Below, in pieces: positions 1 to 5,686 of a stretch of 10,981 nucleotides of DNA. Under the pieces are notes generated by a model. The model was not told the DNA's origin. It saw nothing but the letters and a program-made list of their open reading frames with translations, and searched no databases. The DNA is from Aquificaceae bacterium (GTDB taxonomy: Bacteria > Aquificota > Aquificia > Aquificales > Aquificaceae). The translations under genes and the position numbers were made by a program. The first letter of the stretch is position 1. The number at the start of each line of letters is the position of its first letter. The stretch spans positions 1 to 10,981 of the forward strand of contig JALWEK010000225.1 in the NCBI GenBank assembly GCA_027014185.1, written 5' to 3'.

Positions 1-2
1 GG

Positions 3-167
3 ATAAAGCCCCTGAGGGCCAACGTTACCGCTAAGTGTTACGGAGGGGACGTCACCAGGAAGAAGAAGCTCCTTGAGAAGCAGAAGGAGGGCAAGAAGAG
101 GATGAAGCAGTTCGGAAGCGTCTCCCTCCCGCAGGAGGCATTCCTGAGCGTTCTTAGTGTAGAATAA
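3..167 (+). CDS. lepA: LepA / elongation factor 4, C-terminal end (partial)
   Basis: Only the last 54 codons are present; the gene begins before the window. The reading frame from base 3 to the TAA at 165-167 gives the typical end of the LepA GTPase. It has a basic stretch, [20 protein letters not shown], followed by [11 protein letters not shown] and a short tail. LepA is a cytoplasmic, ribosome-binding translational GTPase, and this C-terminal domain, found only in LepA, contacts the ribosomal A-site region. The match to the conserved family tail is strong although short. The next gene starts seven bases after the stop, so the two may be co-transcribed, but a TAGAAT hexamer overlapping the lepA stop could also start a new transcript. 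Confidence 0.93.
   Translation: MKPLRANVTAKCYGGDVTRKKKLLEKQKEGKKRMKQFGSVSLPQEAFLSVLSVE
160..165 (+). promoter_or_regulatory. Possible -10 element (TAGAAT) before the M23 gene
   Basis: TAGAAT ends nine bases before the ATG at 175 and overlaps the end of lepA. A transcript started from it would be leaderless or nearly so. No convincing -35 hexamer is visible. It is listed because the same kind of hexamer recurs at similar distances before the other transcription-unit starts in this window. Confidence 0.3.
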
Positions 168-174
168 GAGCATT

Positions 175-1011
175 ATGAGGGACAAGTACATAAACGTCAT
201 AATCGCGGGTTACGGGGGGAAGAAGGCAAAAAGCCTCAGGATCAACCTCAGGTTTCTCAAGGGTGCCGCCGTATTTTCTATCCTAGGGCTGTCCGGGCTG
301 GTGGCGTTCTCAGCGTTCACCTTCTATGAAAACCGCATGCTGAAGGGAGAGCTCGCCCTCCTTACAGAGCAGAGGAACCAGCTCCAGGCACTTCTGGAAA
401 AGGAGAGGGAAAAGAACTCTTACCTACAGAGCTTCAAGGAGAAGGTCGAGAAGCTCGAGGGCAAGCTGATGACCATCGACAGGTTCCTGAGGAAAAAAGG
501 TATAAGGAAGGTTCCCAGCGGCATAGGCGGGGCCAAGGCGAAGGTGGACATACTGGACATAGAGTACGTCAGCTTCCTCCACAACGAGGCCACGAAGTTC
601 GAGAAGTACCTGAGCAGGATACCGCTCGGACCACCCGTATGGGGTAGGATAACCTCCAGGTTCGGATACAGGAGAGATCCCTTCGACGGCAGGTACGAGT
701 TCCACGACGGTGTTGATATAAGGGCACCCTGGGGAACTCCCGTTAGGGCCACTGCCGAGGGGAAGGTTATATACGCGGGCTGGAAGGCCGGGTACGGAAA
801 GACGGTGATAATAAGGCACGCTTACGGTTTCAGGACCCTCTACGCCCATATGTCCAAGATAAAGGTCAAGCCCGGCAGGTGGGTCAAGTCGGGACAGATA
901 ATCGGATACGTGGGTTCTACAGGCAGATCGACCGGTCCCCACGTCCACTACGAGGTGTGGAGGTATTCGAGGAAGCAGAATCCCGTAAAATACATGTACG
1001 TGAGGTGGTGA
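175..1011 (+). CDS. Membrane-anchored M23 (LytM) peptidoglycan endopeptidase
   Basis: The 278-residue protein has a short cytoplasmic N-terminus and one membrane segment at about residues 29-50. A charged coiled coil follows at about 55-108, then a linker and a C-terminal M23 zinc peptidase domain at about 155-275. The zinc ligands and catalytic residues are all visible: H177 and D181 in HDGVD, H225 in YAHM, and H256/H258 in GPHVHYE. It should therefore be an active endopeptidase that cuts peptide cross-links of peptidoglycan in the periplasm, held in the inner membrane with its coiled coil outside. The bactofilin gene starts one base after its stop codon. That pairing is known elsewhere, for example Helicobacter CcmA with Csd1, and suggests that the bactofilin positions this enzyme for cell shape. 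The start is the first ATG after lepA; the Shine-Dalgarno sequence is weak. Confidence 0.93.
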   Translation: MRDKYINVIIAGYGGKKAKSLRINLRFLKGAAVFSILGLSGLVAFSAFTFYENRMLKGELALLTEQRNQLQALLEKEREKNSYLQSFKEKVEKLEGKLMTIDRFLRKKGIRKVPSGIGGAKAKVDILDIEYVSFLHNEATKFEKYLSRIPLGPPVWGRITSRFGYRRDPFDGRYEFHDGVDIRAPWGTPVRATAEGKVIYAGWKAGYGKTVIIRHAYGFRTLYAHMSKIKVKPGRWVKSGQIIGYVGSTGRSTGPHVHYEVWRYSRKQNPVKYMYVRW

Positions 1012-1012
1012 T

Positions 1013-1408
1013 ATGTTCGGTGGAAAGAAGGAAAGTTTTAAGCCTGTGGAACCCTCAGATGTGAACACCCTCATAGGTGAGGGGTGCGAGTTCGAGGGAA
1101 ACCTCAACCTCTCGACGGCGACACGTATAGACGGAAAGGTTAAGGGAAACATAAAGAGCGAGGGGATGCTGATAATAGGCGAGACCGGCAGCGTTGAGGG
1201 GGACATACGCTGCAGCGAGATACTTATACACGGGGTTGTGAACGGGAACATAGACGCGAGGAGGATAGAGCTAAAGAGGGGTGCCACACTGAACGGGGAC
1301 GTGAGGGTGGACGCTTTCGTAATCGTGGAGGGGGCGGTTTACAACGGGCACTGTTCGATGGGTGGGGCCCATCTTACCGAGCTCTCATCTATCAGCTCTG
1401 AAGATTAA
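1013..1408 (+). CDS. Bactofilin (polymer-forming cytoskeletal protein)
   Basis: The 131-residue protein has the bactofilin (DUF583) beta-helix core at about residues 18-115. This shows as repeated short strands ending in turns such as IDGKVKGNI, GSVEGDI, GVVNGNI and ATLNGDV. Short, less ordered N- and C-terminal tails flank it, as is usual. Bactofilins polymerise without nucleotide into filaments or patches near the membrane and localise wall enzymes. The gene lies one base behind the M23 peptidase gene, with GAGGTGGTG just upstream as a ribosome site, so the two products are probably made together and act together. Its last 24 bases overlap the convergent panE gene on the other strand, leaving no room for a terminator between them. 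Confidence 0.95.
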   Translation: MFGGKKESFKPVEPSDVNTLIGEGCEFEGNLNLSTATRIDGKVKGNIKSEGMLIIGETGSVEGDIRCSEILIHGVVNGNIDARRIELKRGATLNGDVRVDAFVIVEGAVYNGHCSMGGAHLTELSSISSED

Positions 1409-2314
1409 CTCCTTGGCCTTAACCATCTTAGTTATGAACTCGTTTGTGGGCGTGGGAACTCCGAACTTCCTACCCAGATCGCATATAGCCCCGTTCAGCG
1501 AGTCTATCTCTGTTCTCCCCTTCTTTACGTCCCTTAGCATGGACGGGTAGTGGGCCGCTGTTGGTGGTATGAGCCTTTCATAAAATACCTTCCTGTAATC
1601 TTCCGCACTCTTCCAGAAGGTCTCTATCTTTGCCGCTTTCAGGACATCGAAGATCTCCTCTATGATCCTATCCATGAGCTCTCTGGTGTAGGGGTTCTCT
1701 GCAAGGCTCCCGTAGTTCGTCTCTAGAAGCGCCCCCAAAGGGTTGAGGGCGCTGTTGTATATTATCTTGTCCCACAGGTACTTATAGACCTCCCTCTCGA
1801 ACCTCGTCGGTATCCCCGCCTCGGTAAAGGTACTCGCTAGGTCTTGGAGCAGGCTTTCCTTTATCCTTCCCGAAGGGTCCCCTATGACCACGTCGTCTGC
1901 ACACACCGTTATCCTGATGTGTCCAGGCTCCAGGACTTCGGAGCCGAATATAACCCTAGCCAGTATCACCTTACCCTCGCCCAGGACCGACACCGCCTTC
2001 TCGTAGTTCCCGTAGCCGTTCTGGGCTACCATAAGATACGCTCCTTCCCAGTTGAGTCCTTCTAAGATCTCCAGAGCCCTTTCCGTATCGTAGGACTTCA
2101 CGGAGAGGATGACCAGCTCGGGCTCGAAATCGAGCTCCAAGAGATCCTCAACCGTTCTGACCGGCGTTTCGAAATCCCCCCATATACCCTCCACCCTTAT
2201 CTTTTCTACCCTTCTGCCTTTTTTCACAAGCCCGGCGGCTACATGTCCTGCCCTTGTGAGGAAGGCCAGGTAAACGCTCCCTATGGCGCCCACTCCTACT
2301 ACGAGAACCCTCAT
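1385..2314 (-). CDS. panE: 2-dehydropantoate 2-reductase (ketopantoate reductase)
   Basis: The 309-residue protein begins MRVLVVGVGAIGS, the N-terminal Rossmann glycine motif for NADPH. It then carries the family landmarks VKSYD (K73), QNG (N99) and WDKIIYNSALNPL, with the catalytic-type lysine K183 plus N187 and N191. A late GRTEIDSLNG (E269) is also present. Known family role: NADPH-dependent reduction of ketopantoate to pantoate for pantothenate and CoA synthesis in the cytoplasm. The chosen ATG at 2314 overlaps the stop of the upstream deacetylase as ATGA, which favours it over in-frame starts at 2392 and 2347 that would add a polar, non-homologous extension. The family also contains reductases of other 2-oxo acids, so the exact substrate is inferred. 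It is the last gene of a wall-enzyme operon, an unexpected location for a vitamin gene. Confidence 0.92.
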   Translation of the reverse strand: MRVLVVGVGAIGSVYLAFLTRAGHVAAGLVKKGRRVEKIRVEGIWGDFETPVRTVEDLLELDFEPELVILSVKSYDTERALEILEGLNWEGAYLMVAQNGYGNYEKAVSVLGEGKVILARVIFGSEVLEPGHIRITVCADDVVIGDPSGRIKESLLQDLASTFTEAGIPTRFEREVYKYLWDKIIYNSALNPLGALLETNYGSLAENPYTRELMDRIIEEIFDVLKAAKIETFWKSAEDYRKVFYERLIPPTAAHYPSMLRDVKKGRTEIDSLNGAICDLGRKFGVPTPTNEFITKMVKAKELIFRADR

Positions 2315-3345
2315 CTTACTATTATCATCCAGAAGCTCTCCGCCCATCTTCCGCTCTCCACGTTCCTGCACTTTACCCCTATCCTGTTCCATCTCCTCTT
2401 GAGCTCGGGAGTTCCGTTCACGTAAACTAGACCCCCCTTCCTCTCAGCCCTCCTCCAGCCGAGCTCCGTAACGTAGATCCTGCAGCTCCTGTATCGTCTC
2501 GGGAAGCTGAGCTCACCTCCTATAAAGGGGGGCGGGTTCTCTTTTAGAAAGCCGTAGTTAGGGTAGAGCTTCTTCAGGGGAAGGGGCTCCCTGACGAGCT
2601 TCTTCTTGAAGTTCTCCATCCTGCTCCAGCTTCCCACTATGGCCTGCCTGGGCATCCTGTGAGTATCCGTATGTGGGCCCACGTTCCCGGGATCCTGGGT
2701 GAGTATCGCCTCGTACCCTCTCTCCCTGAGGATACTGAGGATCTTCCTGTTGTAAAAGCCGAAGGGGAGGGCATACAGCGTAGGTCTCCTCCCGAATATC
2801 TTCTGAAACCTCCTCTCGCTCCTTTCCAGGTCCTCTAGGAAGGCCTTTTCATCCCTCATAAGCCCGAAGGCTCTGTGGGAGTACGAGTGGTTCTCGAAGT
2901 CCACCAGACCTGAGCTTTCCATATCCCTTATCTGTTCTAGGGTCAGGAAGTCTGGGTATCTATCTACCGCCTCCATGTAGAGGAAGACGGTGAAGGGAAA
3001 TCCGAACCTCTTCAGCACCTCGTAGGCTTTCATCGTGGATCTGTAACCGTCGTCGATCGTTATGGCGACGGTTTTTTCAGGTATATCTCTACCCTCCTTT
3101 ACCAGCCTCACTATCTCCTTCAGTCTCACAACCCTGTAGCCGTTCTCCTTTAGGTATCGCATCTGTTTTTCGAAATCTTCCATGGATACCGAGGTGGTGG
3201 GGTACCTGTCGTCCCCGAACCTGTGGTAGAGGAGTATAGTGGCGTGACCCCCAAAGGCCTCACCTGATATAAGCAGGATCAAGAGTGCATAGATCAAGCC
3301 TGCGAAGGTTGTTCTCCTCGATAAGCCTCTGCACCTTTCTGACAT
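2311..3345 (-). CDS. Secreted polysaccharide deacetylase (CE4 family)
   Basis: The 344-residue protein begins with a likely signal peptide or anchor (RRT followed by a hydrophobic run to about residue 31). The CE4 NodB-type domain follows. LLYHRF (38-43) is the first strand, and TIDDG (96-100) holds the catalytic base D98 and metal ligand D99. HSYSH (153-157) supplies the two metal-binding histidines, and LPFGFYN (193-199) replaces the usual RxPYG loop. A C-terminal beta-rich region of about 90 residues (255-344) is typical of the longer envelope members. It probably removes N-acetyl groups from GlcNAc residues in peptidoglycan or an exopolysaccharide outside the inner membrane; the substrate cannot be told from sequence. 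The ATG is preceded by GGGAGAGGT and lies 86 bases inside the upstream Bax gene. TTG codons at 3297 or 3279 are possible but weaken the signal peptide. Confidence 0.88.
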   Translation of the reverse strand: MSERCRGLSRRTTFAGLIYALLILLISGEAFGGHATILLYHRFGDDRYPTTSVSMEDFEKQMRYLKENGYRVVRLKEIVRLVKEGRDIPEKTVAITIDDGYRSTMKAYEVLKRFGFPFTVFLYMEAVDRYPDFLTLEQIRDMESSGLVDFENHSYSHRAFGLMRDEKAFLEDLERSERRFQKIFGRRPTLYALPFGFYNRKILSILRERGYEAILTQDPGNVGPHTDTHRMPRQAIVGSWSRMENFKKKLVREPLPLKKLYPNYGFLKENPPPFIGGELSFPRRYRSCRIYVTELGWRRAERKGGLVYVNGTPELKRRWNRIGVKCRNVESGRWAESFWMIIVR

Positions 3346-4120
3346 ACCTCTCCCTCTCTATGGAGTAAAAGCTGAGAAACTCGGAGAGCTCTAAAGGGTC
3401 GAAGCTCCTGAGCCTGTGCCTTCTGAACCCCCTATAGGCCCACCCTACGTTCACGTTGTAAACGTACTCCCTCACAGCCTCTAGTATGGAGTCAAACCGC
3501 CTAAGCCGGGCCCCGCTCCCCTCTGCCTGGAGGGAATCCTCTCTATCCTTGAAGGTCCATATCCCGAAGGGATTGTTCCCCTCCACGAAGAACCTCGATG
3601 TTCCCCATCCGCTCTCTATAGCCGCCTGGGCTATCACGAGGCTAGGAGGGACGGGGTTCGCCTTAACCAATGCCTCCTCTATCGAGTCCGCCCTGCATCT
3701 GTTTAGAAGGCTCTCCACGTACATCACCTCGTCCCTGCTCAGCTTCAGACCTTTCCTGAGCTTTTTGAGTATCCTGAGGAGGTTCTCCCTCGTATAGCGA
3801 ACCTCGTAATTCACCACGAGTATGGAGGGGAGCATGAGATCTATGAACCTCTCCTTCCTCTCCTCCGGGGGTAGATCTTCCAGGGAAACTACCCTGGTGT
3901 ATGTAACCGGGACGACCTTCTCGCACTCTATATCTACTATATCTTCTGTGCTGGACAGCGCCTTGTATATAACCCTTACCTTAGGTAGCTCCAAGGTGGA
4001 TACATGCAGGGAGATAAGTCTGAGGACCTCCCTTTCGGGAGGTAGGGATTTGAACGATACGTAGAGCACGATGAGGGCGAGCAGTGGCGGGAACAGGAGG
4101 CTGAAGGCTCTCTTTCGCAT
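3260..4120 (-). CDS. Bax-family glucosaminidase, membrane-anchored
   Basis: The 286-residue protein has basic residues and a hydrophobic segment at about 6-22 (signal anchor). The Bax-type region follows, with SLEDLPPEERKERFIDLMLP (79-98), then the glucosaminidase core PPSLVIAQAAIESGWGTSRF (158-177), with E169 as the expected catalytic acid, and GNNPFGIW (181-188). This is the family of E. coli Bax, related to GH73 enzymes such as the FlgJ glucosaminidase domain. Expected role: cleaving glycan strands of peptidoglycan in the periplasm. It is first in an operon with the deacetylase and panE. Only 24 bases separate it from the divergent dcd gene. Its C-terminal 28 codons overlap the deacetylase start in another frame; the last dozen residues after about 275 seem to lie beyond the conserved domain. 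Confidence 0.88.
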   Translation of the reverse strand: MRKRAFSLLFPPLLALIVLYVSFKSLPPEREVLRLISLHVSTLELPKVRVIYKALSSTEDIVDIECEKVVPVTYTRVVSLEDLPPEERKERFIDLMLPSILVVNYEVRYTRENLLRILKKLRKGLKLSRDEVMYVESLLNRCRADSIEEALVKANPVPPSLVIAQAAIESGWGTSRFFVEGNNPFGIWTFKDREDSLQAEGSGARLRRFDSILEAVREYVYNVNVGWAYRGFRRHRLRSFDPLELSEFLSFYSIERERYVRKVQRLIEENNLRRLDLCTLDPAYIR

Positions 4121-4144
4121 GCCTATATAATTTTATGTAGGATC
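4121..4144. promoter_or_regulatory. Divergent promoter region between Bax and dcd genes
   Basis: This 24-base AT-rich spacer must serve two diverging genes. On the + strand a perfect TATAAT lies at 4126-4131, thirteen bases before the dcd ATG. On the - strand TAAAAT lies at 4135-4130, nine bases before the Bax ATG. The two -10-like elements overlap, so the promoters would compete and both mRNAs would have very short leaders. No good -35 element is seen on either side. An AGGA at 4139-4142 may help ribosomes at dcd. Confidence 0.4.
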
Positions 4145-4681
4145 ATGATTCTGAGCGACAGAACTATAAAGGAGCTGCTGGAGAAAGGGGATCTCGTTGT
4201 CGATCCCTTCGATGAGGCCCAGATACAGTGCTCCTCTCTGGACCTGAGGCTGGGAAGGGAGTTCGCCAGATACAAGGGCTCGGAGATTATAGACGTTAGG
4301 AACGGAGCTGGAGATGTTGAGAAGGAGGTTGTCGATGATTTTGTGGAGATAGGACCGAAGGAGTTCCTCCTAGCTACTACCGTTGAGTACATAAAGCTCC
4401 CATCCCACATAACCGCCTTCGTGGAGGGAAGGTCATCTCTTGGAAGGCTCGGCCTCTTCATAGAGAACGCGGGCTGGGTGGATGCGGGCTTCGAGGGCCA
4501 GATAACCCTAGAGCTCTATAACGCCAACAGCGTTCCCATAAGACTGTACGTCGGGATGAGGATATGTCAGCTCGTGTTCGCTAAGCTCGACAGGATCCCG
4601 GACAAGGTGTACAGCGGAAAGTACAAGGGTCAGAGGGGCGTTACCCCCTCCAAAATAGAGATGGACAGGGATCTGGGATGA
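4145..4681 (+). CDS. dcd: dCTP deaminase (possibly bifunctional with dUTPase)
   Basis: The 178-residue protein matches the dCTP deaminase/dUTPase fold. It has SLDLRLG early (31-37), VEGRSSLGRLG (93-103) with the substrate-binding R96, S97, S98 and R101, and AGWVDAGFEGQITLEL (109-124) with the expected catalytic glutamate E123. It converts dCTP to dUTP plus ammonia in the cytoplasm, feeding dTMP synthesis. The AGWVDAGF loop is one residue shorter than the HRIDPGW loop of E. coli Dcd and looks like the archaeal and thermophile type, in which some members also hydrolyse dUTP to dUMP. Which activity applies cannot be decided from sequence alone. Its stop overlaps the next ATG as ATGA, so the following lipoprotein gene is translationally coupled to it. 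Confidence 0.92.
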   Translation: MILSDRTIKELLEKGDLVVDPFDEAQIQCSSLDLRLGREFARYKGSEIIDVRNGAGDVEKEVVDDFVEIGPKEFLLATTVEYIKLPSHITAFVEGRSSLGRLGLFIENAGWVDAGFEGQITLELYNANSVPIRLYVGMRICQLVFAKLDRIPDKVYSGKYKGQRGVTPSKIEMDRDLG

Positions 4682-5097
4682 GGCTTCTGCTCCTTGTGGC
4701 TGTGCTCATCGTATCCTCCTGCGTTCAGAAGGTGGAGAAACCTCCGGAGGTGAGAAGGCCCGTTTACTACCCGCCGGTTAAGGGTAGCGTGGAGAAGATG
4801 GGAAGGGGTATATTCATAAAGACCGGTTGCGGTAAGTACGTCAGAGCCGTGGAGGAGGGCAGGGTGGCTTACTCCGGCAGGGACGTCGAGAACTACGGAT
4901 GGGTTGTGATAATCGAGCAGAGGGACGGACTGGTGTCCGTTTACGGGAAGATGGAGAGACCCTGGGTTAAAATCGGCGAGAAGGTGAAGGTCAGACAGGT
5001 TATAGGCAAGGTAGGCAGGGGCCGGGAAGGCTGCGGTATCTACTACGAGCTTAGGAACGGGAGGGGAGATCCCGTAAAACCGGTTATGAAATGGTAG
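4678..5097 (+). CDS. Lipoprotein with degenerate, non-catalytic LytM (M23) domain
   Basis: The 139-residue protein starts with a lipoprotein signal (hydrophobic residues 2-12, lipobox VSSC, lipidated C15). The rest (about 42-139) aligns with the M23 peptidase fold, including VRAVEEGRVAYSG, YGWVVIIE, VKIGEKVKVRQVIGKVG and a final YYEL...DPVKPV. Every zinc or catalytic residue is replaced: HxxxD becomes G42/F46, the YAHM histidine becomes K91, and HVH becomes G-I-Y at 120-122. The fold is kept but it cannot be a zinc peptidase. Degenerate LytM proteins such as E. coli NlpD and EnvC activate wall amidases, so a regulatory role at the envelope is the best inference. It lacks the LysM domain and coiled coil of those proteins. 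Cysteines C51 and C119 fall near the former metal site and might form a disulfide. It has an AGGGA ribosome site and is coupled to dcd. Confidence 0.82.
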   Translation: MRLLLLVAVLIVSSCVQKVEKPPEVRRPVYYPPVKGSVEKMGRGIFIKTGCGKYVRAVEEGRVAYSGRDVENYGWVVIIEQRDGLVSVYGKMERPWVKIGEKVKVRQVIGKVGRGREGCGIYYELRNGRGDPVKPVMKW

Positions 5098-5342
5098 GTT
5101 TTTTACTCTTTCTGCTTTTAGCTTCCGAGGCCTTCTCCCTCAAGGTTCTGGACAGGTGTGAGATAGACTACAGAAGGTGCGCCTTCGATTGCGTTCAGGA
5201 GTTTCCCCTGGACAAGGAAAAGAGGAAGGGTTGCGAGACGAGGTGTAAGTTCGACAAGGCCCTATGTGAGGTAAGGGAGGGCGTCAAAGGCACCATCGAT
5301 AACCTGAAGAGGTTCCTGGAGGGCTTTTCAAAGGAGAGGTGA
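5091..5342 (+). CDS. Small secreted cysteine-rich protein with twin CX3C motifs
   Basis: This is an 83-residue protein I do not recognise as a named family. A signal peptide (residues 1 to about 16, ending SEAFS) leaves a mature chain of about 67 residues. The mature chain has exactly six cysteines, at 23, 30, 34, 48, 52 and 59. The spacing is C-x6-C-x3-C-x13-C-x3-C-x6-C, a mirror-symmetric pattern. The segments around the two CX3C motifs are charged and likely helical, so a disulfide-stapled helical hairpin of the CHCH or alpha-hairpinin style is the natural model. A charged helix follows at about 60-83. Its ATG overlaps the end of the degenerate LytM lipoprotein gene by seven bases, so both are probably made together and may act together in the periplasm. 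Function unknown. Confidence 0.75.
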   Translation: MVGFLLFLLLASEAFSLKVLDRCEIDYRRCAFDCVQEFPLDKEKRKGCETRCKFDKALCEVREGVKGTIDNLKRFLEGFSKER

Positions 5343-5346
5343 GGTA

Positions 5347-5352
5347 TATAAT
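5347..5352 (+). promoter_or_regulatory. Likely -10 element (TATAAT) for the CxxC protein gene
   Basis: A perfect TATAAT ends six bases before the ATG at 5359, so transcription would begin almost on the start codon (leaderless). TTTTCA at 5325-5330 lies 16 bases upstream and matches four of six -35 consensus positions. The gene has no clear Shine-Dalgarno sequence, which fits a leaderless message. Confidence 0.45.
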
Positions 5353-5358
5353 AGAGCT

Positions 5359-5685
5359 ATGCGTCTGTCGGAGCTTTCCGAACGCCAGAGGGAGTTTTTG
5401 AAGAACGTCTTCGAGCTGGAGGAGCTCCCGGAGGAGATGGAGCTCGAGGAGTTTCTCAGGGAAAGGGGATGTGAGCTCTACGAGTGTATAGAGTGTGGCA
5501 AGCTGGTGTTCCACGATAACTACGAGTTCTGGAATCTGTCTGAGTGCTGTGACGACAACTCCAAGCTCACAGAGAGAGGGCTTCTCTGCGAGGTCTGCTA
5601 CTCCAAGAGTCCCGAGAACATGAAGTACTGGATAGCCTTCAGACCTAGCTGGTACAAGGACGTGGACTTCGATCCGAAGGGATAA
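5359..5685 (+). CDS. Small cytoplasmic CxxC (probable zinc-binding) protein, function unknown
   Basis: This 108-residue protein has no signal peptide. The first 37 residues are acidic and helical (rich in Glu and Leu). Then come CIEC (43-46) and CEVC (77-80), two CxxC knuckles 30 residues apart that would suit one zinc-ribbon-like site. C38, C63 and C64 are extra cysteines. The C-terminal part is aromatic (YWIAF, SWY). I do not recognise a named family. Only one base separates it from the DUF458 RNase H-like gene, so the two are co-transcribed and a shared nucleic-acid-related job is possible but unproven. A TATAAT just upstream suggests that it opens its own transcription unit rather than belonging to the dcd operon. 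Confidence 0.78.
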   Translation: MRLSELSERQREFLKNVFELEELPEEMELEEFLRERGCELYECIECGKLVFHDNYEFWNLSECCDDNSKLTERGLLCEVCYSKSPENMKYWIAFRPSWYKDVDFDPKG

Positions 5686-5686
5686 G

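Noticed and set aside
424..1287. Long open frame on the - strand (287 codons) opposite the M23 and bactofilin genes
   Set aside because: Antisense shadow of two conserved genes with no motif or ribosome site of its own.
2315..2392. N-terminal extension of PanE to a start at 2392
   Set aside because: It would place 26 polar residues before the Rossmann strand that normally begins the protein; the ATG at 2314 forms an ATGA overlap with the upstream stop.
3663..3926. Small - strand frame (87 codons) inside the Bax gene
   Set aside because: Out-of-frame overlap with a conserved gene and low-complexity Arg/Gly/Glu-rich composition; no independent support.
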